Below are positions 1-5,050 of a stretch of DNA of 5,050 nt, piece by piece (the first letter of the stretch is position 1; the number at the start of each line of letters is the position of its first letter). Source of the DNA: Oligoflexia bacterium (lineage in GTDB: Bacteria; Bdellovibrionota; UBA1018). The notes beneath the pieces are model-generated. The model was not told the DNA's origin. It worked only from the letters and a program-made list of their open reading frames with translations, and did not search any database. Position numbers and translations under genes: made by a program. The stretch lies in assembly GCA_025352185.1 (NCBI GenBank), contig JANXTV010000069.1:1-5050 (forward strand), read 5' to 3'.

Positions 1-954
1 GTCAGCCCGCAGCAACCTCGTATCGCTTACCTGGCGGCGATCTTCGCCGGGGCGATGTGGGGGGTTAGTTTTATCGCGCCCCGCGCGCTGGCGGGAGAAG
101 ATGCGTTTACCCTTTCGCTTTTTCGATTCTTATTTTTCGGCGGAATTTCGGCCGTCTCTCTCAGTCGCCGTCGTCGCCAGTTGCCCCGGTTTACAATGCG
201 GGATCTGGGGCGAGCGACGCTCCTTTCGGCGCTCGGATATAGTCTTTACTATTCTTTTTTAGCGCTCGGTGTGGCGCATGCGGGAGTGGCGTACGCGACC
301 CTGATCATCGGCCTCCTTCCGCTGACGATCCTTCTCTTTTCGGTACCGCGTTTTGACGCTCGAGTCTTAGCGTTTCCACTCCTCTTGGTTTTAATCGGCG
401 CCCTCCTCATTCCGGTCGATCTTCTCCGAAGCGAATCAGCGGTCCTCGGCACCCCCCTCGAACGAATGGGTGGAGTGATCGCATCCCTCGCCGCCCTCGC
501 GAGCTGGACCGTTTTTTCAATCTGGAATTCAAATTTTTTAAAGCGAACTCCGAGTGTCTCGCCGCTCGATTGGTCGAGTGCCCTGGGTGTGATGGCGGGA
601 CTCACGGCGATCGTTTTTTTCGGGTTAGCGCATCCCGGGAACGCCGTCGAAATCTTCCGGCATGCGCTTACCCGAGAGGTTTTACTCTGGACCGGATTCA
701 TGGGGATATTCGGGGCTTGGGTTGCGACCGCGCTGTGGAATTTTGCGAGCCGAATCCTCCCCGCCGCGGTCGTCGGCCAACTCCTCGTTACGGAAATGGT
801 ATTTGGTCTGCTATTCGGGTTTCTTTACGAAGCACGCCTGCCGACTTACCCAGAAGCAGCGACGATGGGGCTACTCCTGAGCGGGGCCTTCTTCGGCGTG
901 CGAGCGGTAAATCGAATAGTGAAGTCGGTGGACGGCAGGATGGACCGCACCTAA
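1..954 (+). CDS. EamA/DMT-family transporter, N-terminus cut by window edge
   Basis: Probable inner-membrane transporter of the drug/metabolite transporter superfamily (EamA family); substrate unknown. The frame is open to the first base, and the ATG at 55 falls in the middle of the first membrane helix, so the true start lies left of the window and 317 codons are visible. About ten hydrophobic segments can be read as two five-helix repeats, the EamA layout. The first has the AxxWG-type motif (GAMWGVSFIAPRAL, about codons 17-30), followed by a TLSLFRFLFFG helix typical of EamA helix 2. The second repeat starts near MGGVIASLAALASW and ends in GLLLSGAFFGVRAV. Family proteins are usually about 280-320 residues, so only a short N-terminal piece is missing. 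The last 28 codons and stop overlap the convergent methyltransferase gene. Amino acids, nucleotides or drugs are all known substrates of relatives; nothing here chooses among them. Confidence 0.88.
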   Translation, partial: VSPQQPRIAYLAAIFAGAMWGVSFIAPRALAGEDAFTLSLFRFLFFGGISAVSLSRRRRQLPRFTMRDLGRATLLSALGYSLYYSFLALGVAHAGVAYATLIIGLLPLTILLFSVPRFDARVLAFPLLLVLIGALLIPVDLLRSESAVLGTPLERMGGVIASLAALASWTVFSIWNSNFLKRTPSVSPLDWSSALGVMAGLTAIVFFGLAHPGNAVEIFRHALTREVLLWTGFMGIFGAWVATALWNFASRILPAAVVGQLLVTEMVFGLLFGFLYEARLPTYPEAATMGLLLSGAFFGVRAVNRIVKSVDGRMDRT

Positions 955-1542
955 CCACGGATGGTTTTTTTCGATGATTGCCCGTACCCGCTTTCCGCGG
1001 CCGATCACCCGCATCGGGTGGGTGTGGGCGATCTTCTGGAGCGAGCGCAGGGCGCTCTCGATTTCCTCCGCCGACCCGAAATCGTAAATGAAGTAGACCG
1101 CGGCGACGGGGAGGTTTTCACTTGCGCAGTTCCCGAGGCGAATCGATTCGGGAGCGAGTCCGATTTTGGTAAAGACTCTCTGTGTCTCTTGAACGCGCCC
1201 TTCGTCGATTTCAATTCCGAGAAATTTCGCCTCGGGACGAACTTTTCCCAGAACGATTCCGAGTCTCCCGTAGGCCGCGCCGAGGTCCACCCACGAGCGC
1301 AGTCGAAAATCCGGGTCTACCTCGCGCACGATGCGGAGGAGCTCGGGATAAGGCGTCTGGAATGCCTGTGGTGAAAGGTGACTCCAGGTTTCGGTTGCGG
1401 TAGTGAGCGCGGGTACCCCGCTTAACGTATCGGGAAATTTAAATCCGAGTCCGGCATCGATCTCGGCCGATAGTTCCTTCTCGAGGGCGTAGAGATTTTC
1501 TCGGGTGCGGAGATCATTTTCAAGAAAAAGAAGCCAGTCCAT
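871..1542 (-). CDS. Class I SAM-dependent methyltransferase, substrate unknown
   Basis: A 223-residue cytoplasmic protein with a Rossmann-type methyltransferase core. Motif I, the SAM-binding glycine loop, is VDLGAAYGRLG (residues 85-95). The end of strand beta-2 is FLGIEID (107-113), with E111 the expected ribose-binding acid. A motif IV-like strand is VYFIYDFGS (149-157), without a clear (N/D)PP(Y/F) signature, so an amino-methylating DNA or PrmC-type enzyme is not supported. The motif I loop and the strand order loosely resemble DOT1-like lysine methyltransferases, but that is only an impression. The first 80 residues form a helical N-terminal extension (for example LEKELSAEI) that may hold the substrate site. 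The ATG start is supported by AGGGAG four bases upstream. It follows the exported-protein gene by 38 bases on the same strand, suggesting co-transcription, and its 3' end overlaps the convergent transporter gene by 84 bases. Confidence 0.8.
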   Translation of the reverse strand: MDWLLFLENDLRTRENLYALEKELSAEIDAGLGFKFPDTLSGVPALTTATETWSHLSPQAFQTPYPELLRIVREVDPDFRLRSWVDLGAAYGRLGIVLGKVRPEAKFLGIEIDEGRVQETQRVFTKIGLAPESIRLGNCASENLPVAAVYFIYDFGSAEEIESALRSLQKIAHTHPMRVIGRGKRVRAIIEKNHPWLGAVHPAVHRLHYSIYRSHAEEGPAQE

Positions 1543-1546
1543 TTTG

Positions 1547-1552
1547 CTCCCT
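1547..1552 (-). promoter_or_regulatory. Ribosome binding site of the methyltransferase gene
   Basis: On the minus strand AGGGAG is followed by CAAA and then the ATG at 1542. It is the clearest Shine-Dalgarno sequence in the window. It fixes the methyltransferase start and shows that the gene can be translated independently of the upstream exported-protein gene. Confidence 0.7.
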
Positions 1553-1580
1553 AGGCTAGCATAACTAAGCCCGGGGGGCC

Positions 1581-2357
1581 TTAACGGAAACGAATCCGGA
1601 GCCGGAGAAAACCTTGGAAAGCGGATTCTGCGGGTCCCGGGGAGCTTGAAAAAGTATAGCCACCGCCCAACCCAACTCGGATGCGAGTCCGTCGTCCGCG
1701 CTCAATCGCGAGCCCCACGTTGGCGGGGCGAAAGCGGAGTTCGGGCTCGATCCGCGGGAGGAACGCGTCCGCCGAGTAGGTCGTTTTTACGTTGAGACGG
1801 AGTTCGTCTTGGAGAATGACTGAGAACTGTGGGTCCTCGGGATCGCGGGGAATATTGAGTACGAGCAGGCGATATTCGCCACTCTGATTCCAGTTCAGCA
1901 GTTTCGAGTCGAGGTACTGGCCTTCCGCTCGGCTTTCGAAATTTGGGCCGAGCGAAAGGGAGAGGTGATATTCGTACATTTTTAATGATGAATTATAGAG
2001 AGTCGACCACCAGGCTTGCGTGACTGCCGAATCGGCCGCGCGGATAAAAGTTTCCGCGAAGCTTTGGAGCCGTGTCGTCGGTACGACGCGCACGCGGATG
2101 CTGAAGGGAGAAACGTTCCTCGGTGCGAGCACGAGGAGTTGGTGGTTTCGAAGCGTCCGTAGCGATTCCCGGGAGAGGTAAATCGGTTCTGGGCATTTCG
2201 GACAGAAGAGAATGGGATCCTCATTCCCGAGAACCGCTTCGACGTGGGCGACGGACGATTCGAGTTCGGTGTCCGCGGCACGCGCGGGAAGGCTCGCTAC
2301 GGTAAACGCGAGGAAGAAAAGGAGCAAGAGGGTATGTTTAAGGGGGAGAGGAGACAC
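1581..2357 (-). CDS. Exported protein of unknown function, CxxC motif, beta-rich C-terminus
   Basis: I do not recognise this 258-residue protein. It begins with a Sec-type signal peptide: K7, a hydrophobic core at about residues 9-23, then PARAAD, with probable signal peptidase I cleavage after A27 or A28 and no lipobox. The mature part carries FCPKCPEP with C52 and C55, a CxxC that could bind metal or form a disulfide. A stretch rich in aromatics follows (AWWSTLYN, MYEYHLSLSLG). From about residue 185 the protein alternates polar and hydrophobic residues (ELRLNVKTTY, TRIRVGLGGGYTF, GFLRLRIRFR), as outer-membrane beta strands do. A small beta-barrel or outer-membrane-associated protein is therefore possible, although the last residue is Arg rather than the usual Phe. 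The start is GTG: an in-frame TGA lies directly before it, and no good ribosome site is visible. It is probably co-transcribed with the methyltransferase. Confidence 0.75.
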   Translation of the reverse strand: MSPLPLKHTLLLLFFLAFTVASLPARAADTELESSVAHVEAVLGNEDPILFCPKCPEPIYLSRESLRTLRNHQLLVLAPRNVSPFSIRVRVVPTTRLQSFAETFIRAADSAVTQAWWSTLYNSSLKMYEYHLSLSLGPNFESRAEGQYLDSKLLNWNQSGEYRLLVLNIPRDPEDPQFSVILQDELRLNVKTTYSADAFLPRIEPELRFRPANVGLAIERGRRTRIRVGLGGGYTFSSSPGPAESAFQGFLRLRIRFR

Positions 2358-2526
2358 TCACGCTACGAAGCAAGGGTGGTGCCGACCGAACCCCTTTCGT
2401 CCGCGCTCGGTAGAATCTAAATCATTGGACTCATGGATAAAATTCCGGGCCAGGACTCTTCGTAAAACGGGGAGAATCTTCGGTGGGGTGGTTGCCCTGA
2501 CGGGTGTCTAGAAAACAGTCAGTTTT
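2358..2526. other. Non-coding gap upstream of the exported-protein gene
   Basis: This gap between two minus-strand genes has no convincing ORF; the longest plus-strand reading noticed, from ATG 2433, stops after ten codons. It must contain whatever promoter serves the exported protein and methyltransferase, unless they are read through from the phosphatase gene. The best -10-like element on the minus strand is TAGATT (2419-2414), a four-of-six match, with no good -35, so no promoter is called. No GC-rich hairpin with a T-run that would end phosphatase transcription was found. Confidence 0.5.
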
Positions 2527-2529
2527 CTA
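2509..2529. repeat. Perfect inverted repeat spanning the phosphatase stop codon
   Basis: TAGAAAAC (2509-2516) and GTTTTCTA (2522-2529) are exact reverse complements separated by AGTCA. On the minus strand the phosphatase TAG stop is the first three bases of the hairpin. The stem is only eight pairs and AT-rich, and no T-tract follows it on the minus strand, so it is a poor intrinsic terminator. It could instead shield the mRNA 3' end, bind a protein, or be chance. Confidence 0.55.
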
Positions 2530-3057
2530 TTTTCGAAAGGGTTGCCGCAGTTCCTGCGCGTCCGTCCATTTACCGGAGGCCCAAGTGAGTGAAACGCCTT
2601 CGCAGAGACCGATGGGTGCGCCGAGCTCGGCGGCGGGTGCTCCGAGGCAGGCGAGCGTACTCCATTCGACCACGCCGCCATGCGAGACCACGAGAATTTT
2701 TCCGCCGTCCGGAATCTGTTCGAGAAGTTCCAGGTAAAGCGTACGTAATTTTCGGAGCCATCGATTCGCTTCGTCGGTTTCGAGTGCTTTCGAAAGCTCT
2801 TTAAAGCCGCTGTCCCAAGCCATGATTTCGTTCAGCGCCTCGGGAATCTCGGCGAGGAGTTCTTCCGTTCGGTCGACCGCAAATCCCATCGCCACGGCCG
2901 TCTGAATCGCCCGCCGTTTCGTGCTCGTCACGACGAGATCGAAGGGACGTCCGGAATACGTGTCGCCCAGCCGCCGTGCGGTCGCGACGCCTTCGGAGTT
3001 GATATGGGGGGAGGGTTTGGTTCGCTTCGCGTGGCGGCGGTGTTCGATCGTTTTCAT
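2527..3057 (-). CDS. Histidine phosphatase superfamily protein (RHA type, SixA/PGM-like)
   Basis: A 176-residue cytoplasmic enzyme of the branch that forms a phosphohistidine intermediate. The catalytic motif is RHA with R8 and H9, where H9 would be the phosphorylated nucleophile. The second arginine is R49 in TSTKRRAIQTA (the family's S-x-x-x-RAxQTA). E70 in LAEIPEA is a candidate proton donor, and the second catalytic histidine is H126 in LVVSHGGVVEW. All core residues are thus present, and the length suits the short SixA-like or alpha-ribazole-phosphatase-like members. The residues before RHA are charged (IEHR) where many relatives have a hydrophobic strand such as LVRH or IMRH, which suggests a distinct subgroup. 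The substrate (phosphosugar, phosphoprotein or nucleotide) cannot be told from the sequence. The ATG start is the natural one because the RHA motif begins seven residues later; no strong ribosome site is seen. It is divergent from the VWA lipoprotein gene. Confidence 0.87.
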   Translation of the reverse strand: MKTIEHRRHAKRTKPSPHINSEGVATARRLGDTYSGRPFDLVVTSTKRRAIQTAVAMGFAVDRTEELLAEIPEALNEIMAWDSGFKELSKALETDEANRWLRKLRTLYLELLEQIPDGGKILVVSHGGVVEWSTLACLGAPAAELGAPIGLCEGVSLTWASGKWTDAQELRQPFRK

Positions 3058-3109
3058 GCTTTAAAATTACGGGGTTCGGGCGGATTTTACGAGCGCCATT
3101 CGGTGTAAA

Positions 3110-3133
3110 TTTTCACCGGAATCCGGTTGAAAA
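3110..3133. repeat. Imperfect palindrome, candidate operator
   Basis: The left arm TTTTCACCGGA (3110-3120) and right arm TCCGGTTGAAAA (3122-3133) are reverse complements apart from one extra T in the right arm. They centre on A3121. Its place between two divergent genes, and its overlap with a possible -35 hexamer (TTGAAA, 3127-3132), fit a binding site for a dimeric repressor or activator. As RNA it could also fold into a CCGG-AAT-CCGG hairpin, but no T-run follows, so a terminator is unlikely. Confidence 0.5.
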
Positions 3134-3154
3134 CAGGTAGATTTAAACTAAAAC
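3127..3154 (+). promoter_or_regulatory. Weak candidate promoter for the VWA lipoprotein gene
   Basis: TTGAAA (3127-3132, five of six matches to the sigma70 -35) is followed after 16 bases by TAAAAC (3149-3154, four of six matches to -10). This would give a leader of roughly 100 bases. In such AT-rich sequence chance matches are frequent, so this is only a candidate. Its -35 lies inside the palindrome at 3110-3133, which would suit repression. Confidence 0.22.
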
Positions 3155-3264
3155 AATTTAACATAAAGTCAGGAATCAGCTAGGAGATCAATGGGATAGA
3201 TAAACTGTTAACATCACTAAAGATTTATGTAGCGCAGTGAGTTAAACGGGCGGAAAATAGGGAT

Positions 3265-5050
3265 ATGGCTAAGGGCGAGTGGGTTTCATCGAAATCTGCG
3301 CTTCTAATCGGGAACGGACGCATCCGCTCTCCGCGGGCCTTCGTTGTTTCGGCCGCGCTTCTTTTTCTGTTTCTCGGTGCTGGCTGTGAAGTGACTCCAT
3401 CCGCTCAGCAGGATATCGATCACGCGTTCGACCCGGGCCTCGGAACTCCGCTCGTCGTGCCGAGTCCGGCACCGACGCTCGGATGCTTTAACGATCGTTA
3501 CACTCAGCCGGCCGCCGCGATCACAAAAAAAGTCGACCTCCTTTTCATGCTCGATACTTCGGGATCGCTGGACGATGAACGCTTAAAAGTTTCGGACGGC
3601 GTCGATGCTTTTATCGCCGCACTTCCTTCGGACGTGGATTACCGGATCGGCGTGATGCTGGCCCACGGTGGAGCGTCGACCTATACGGGTCGTCTTTATT
3701 CGTACAGCCGCACGGGAAACGCAAAGGTCCTTCGCTCAGATCTTCTAACTTTACCGGAAATTCGGGCGGGCCTTCGTTCTGACCTCACCCATGTCCGTAC
3801 GGATAACGACACCGATGGTGGCGAGATTGGAATGTATTCCCTCACGCGGTCCCTCGACGATGATCGACTCGCGGAAATTCGCGGCCAAGGATTTTACCGA
3901 ACCGATGCCGCGCTCGCGATCATCATCATATCGGACGAGAACGATATTTGCGCCGACTATCCCGCCGGAGTCATTCCCGTTCCCGATCCGCAGGGAATCG
4001 AAGTGGTGGCGAAGGCAAGGTATTGTACGCGGACCGCACCGGCTCACGTCGTGGGGGGCGTCACCGTCACCCCGTCCTACCGAGAAAAAATTTCTCCCGA
4101 ATCCGTTCTCCGTAAGTTTCAAGACCTCCAGGGTGGACGACCGCTCGTGATTTCGGCGATTGCCTATACGGATCCCGCCACGGTTCCCCGAGTCGGCGAG
4201 AATGAATACGCCTACGGAACTCTCGAACTCGTGGGCCTGGCGAATGGTGTAAAAGTCGAAATGAACGACGCGAGCTACGTGAGTGGCTTAAACCGAATCG
4301 GTACGCTCACGAGTGTAAAACTAAATCTCGTGAAAGAGTTTCCGCTCACTCACCGGGGAATGGATGCGACTTCGATTCGCACGAAAGTCGACGGCCGGGT
4401 GGTAACCCATACTTACGTTCCGGAGATGAATCTCGTGTCGCTCGATGAGCTGGGCACGGCCGAGTCGACGGTGGACGTGGCCTACTGCGAGCCGGCACCG
4501 GTGCCGAGTCCTTCGCCTTCGGTTACCCCGAGCCCGACCCCCGTTCCGAGTCCGACGCCGACGGGAGTTCCGGGCGTCGATCCGATTTGCCAGTCGGGAG
4601 TCTTTTCTCCGAAGAATACGGTCGTAGGTATTTCAATCGATCCCGCCGAGGGATCATCCACCGCGATCCGCGCCGGATTTACCGCGATGGGTATTCCGAC
4701 GACGCTCTATTCAGACGCCGAGATCGTCGCGGGAAAACTCTTAGTCGACGGGGTGACCGTGGTCGTTCTCTCGAGAAAAGTCGTGATCACGGCGGTTTCG
4801 GTAAACTACGTTACCGCAATTCGAAATTATATCGCCGCGGGCGGGAGCTTACTCGCCGAGTACGATGGGGCCGCCCTGCTCTTTACCCAAACCGTGGGAT
4901 TAAACGTTTCGTTCACGGGGCACTTCACACCGACGATCGGTCTGTTTAATGGGAATATTGCCGGGGGTGGGCTCCTCCTACCAGTTTCATTCTCGGCCGC
5001 TTTTATTATCGACCCGACCCATCCGGTGACCGTCGGTGTCCCGACCACCC
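3265..5050 (+). CDS. VWA-domain lipoprotein with C-terminal amidotransferase-like domain, cut by window edge
   Basis: The frame is open for 595 codons to the last base, so the C-terminus is missing. The ATG at 3265 is the only start after an in-frame TGA at 3238. The N-terminus is a long basic region, a hydrophobic core (about 25-38) and the lipobox LGAGC, so C41 should be lipidated; E42 does not signal inner-membrane retention. A VWA domain spans about 88-305: strand KVDLLFMLDTSGS ends in the MIDAS motif D97-T-S-G-S101, T183 in NDTDGGEIG probably supplies the second metal ligand, and D224 in IIIISDENDIC the third. C229 and C254 may pair. A beta-rich companion region (about 310-408) ends in DVAYC. 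A Pro-Ser/Thr linker (412-433) leads to an alpha/beta domain from about 450 with IRNYIAAGGSLLAEYDGA and DPTHPVTVGVP, resembling class I glutamine-amidotransferase-like folds. The likely location is the periplasmic or outer face; the ligand is unknown. Confidence 0.85.
   Translation, partial: MAKGEWVSSKSALLIGNGRIRSPRAFVVSAALLFLFLGAGCEVTPSAQQDIDHAFDPGLGTPLVVPSPAPTLGCFNDRYTQPAAAITKKVDLLFMLDTSGSLDDERLKVSDGVDAFIAALPSDVDYRIGVMLAHGGASTYTGRLYSYSRTGNAKVLRSDLLTLPEIRAGLRSDLTHVRTDNDTDGGEIGMYSLTRSLDDDRLAEIRGQGFYRTDAALAIIIISDENDICADYPAGVIPVPDPQGIEVVAKARYCTRTAPAHVVGGVTVTPSYREKISPESVLRKFQDLQGGRPLVISAIAYTDPATVPRVGENEYAYGTLELVGLANGVKVEMNDASYVSGLNRIGTLTSVKLNLVKEFPLTHRGMDATSIRTKVDGRVVTHTYVPEMNLVSLDELGTAESTVDVAYCEPAPVPSPSPSVTPSPTPVPSPTPTGVPGVDPICQSGVFSPKNTVVGISIDPAEGSSTAIRAGFTAMGIPTTLYSDAEIVAGKLLVDGVTVVVLSRKVVITAVSVNYVTAIRNYIAAGGSLLAEYDGAALLFTQTVGLNVSFTGHFTPTIGLFNGNIAGGGLLLPVSFSAAFIIDPTHPVTVGVPTT
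4498..4563 (+). repeat. Pro-Ser/Thr linker-encoding low-complexity repeat
   Basis: Twenty-two codons (residues 412-433 of the VWA lipoprotein) encode alternating Pro with Ser, Thr or Val, including PVPSPSPS and PVPSPTPT. This is an extended, flexible interdomain linker. A short copy, VPSPAPT at 3457-3477, precedes the VWA domain; its DNA matches the module at 4543-4563 in 18 of 21 bases. Such tracts are prone to length change by slippage. Confidence 0.8.

Larger units (their letters stand above)
3058..3264. other. AT-rich divergent intergenic region
   Basis: This region separates the divergently transcribed phosphatase and VWA lipoprotein genes, so promoters for both should lie here. By direct count, 31 of the 100 bases in 3141-3240 are G or C, far below the flanking coding sequence. 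It contains a 24-base imperfect palindrome (3110-3133) and several similar AT motifs: TTAACAT occurs at 3158-3164 and again at 3208-3214, exactly 50 bases apart, and GTTAAC and GTTAAAC also occur. No ORF of note and no RNA gene was recognised. Confidence 0.7.

Noticed and set aside
249..701. 150-codon minus-strand frame opposite the transporter
   Set aside because: It is Arg/Lys/Ser-rich without domain signals and fully overlaps the well-supported membrane protein gene.
55..954. ATG at 55 as the start of the transporter gene
   Set aside because: The frame stays open to base 1 and encodes the first half of a membrane helix (AYLAAIFAGAMWG), so the gene starts outside the window.
1550..1560. 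CCTAGG and GCTAGC short palindromes between the exported-protein and methyltransferase genes
   Set aside because: Six-base palindromes are common by chance, and these sit beside the ribosome site without forming a longer dyad.
2509..2529. Intrinsic terminator at the end of the phosphatase gene
   Set aside because: The stem is AT-rich and no T-run follows it in the direction of transcription; it is recorded only as an inverted repeat.
3084..3109. Possible phosphatase promoter on the minus strand, TTTACA and TAAAAT
   Set aside because: The hexamers are good, but the spacer is only 14 bases, too short for sigma70.
3751..4150. Open frames of about 120 codons on both strands inside the lipoprotein gene
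   Set aside because: They lie in other frames of a continuous, domain-containing coding sequence and show no recognisable motif.
4498..4563. CRISPR-like or regulatory tandem repeat
   Set aside because: The repeat is in frame and encodes a Pro-Ser/Thr linker, which fully explains it.
4445..5048. Open frames at 4445-4627, 4587-4949 (+) and 4827-5048 (-)
   Set aside because: Arg- and Pro-rich translations are typical shadows of the GC-rich gene in frame from 3265, which covers the whole stretch.

Overview
The window is about 5 kb of ordinary-looking bacterial chromosome with GC-rich coding sequence. It holds five protein-coding genes, two of them cut by the window edges. Exported proteins with Sec-type signals, a lipobox followed by Glu, and a C-terminal beta-rich exported protein suggest a Gram-negative, double-membrane organism. 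The von Willebrand factor A (VWA) lipoprotein, with its SDENDxC motif and Pro-Ser/Thr linkers, resembles lipoproteins common in Bdellovibrionota and Myxococcota. That taxonomic guess is an inference, not a proof. I see no tRNA, rRNA, CRISPR array, insertion sequence, or phage gene.

Layout. From 1 to 954 (+) lies the C-terminal bulk of an EamA/DMT-family ten-helix transporter whose start is outside the window. Convergent to it, and overlapping its last 84 bases, is a class I SAM-dependent methyltransferase (871-1542, -). Upstream of the methyltransferase on the same strand, 38 bases away, is an exported protein of unknown function with a CxxC motif and a beta-rich C-terminus (1581-2357, -); these two probably share a transcript. 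A 169-base gap follows, then a histidine phosphatase superfamily enzyme (2527-3057, -) whose stop codon lies inside a perfect inverted repeat.

The phosphatase is divergent from the largest gene here, a lipoprotein running from 3265 past the right edge (+). The roughly 207-base divergent intergenic region is strikingly AT-rich (31 of 100 bases are G/C in 3141-3240). It contains an imperfect 24-base palindrome that could be an operator. The lipoprotein has a lipobox, a VWA domain with a MIDAS metal site, a beta-rich companion region, a Pro-Ser/Thr linker, and then what looks like a class I glutamine-amidotransferase-like (ThuA/BPL_N/DUF4350-type) fold lacking the usual nucleophilic cysteine.

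The genes do not form an obvious single pathway. The transporter, methyltransferase and phosphatase look like unrelated housekeeping or accessory functions. The most unusual object is the two-domain VWA lipoprotein with its own divergent, AT-rich control region. I did not find convincing evidence of a new multi-gene system.
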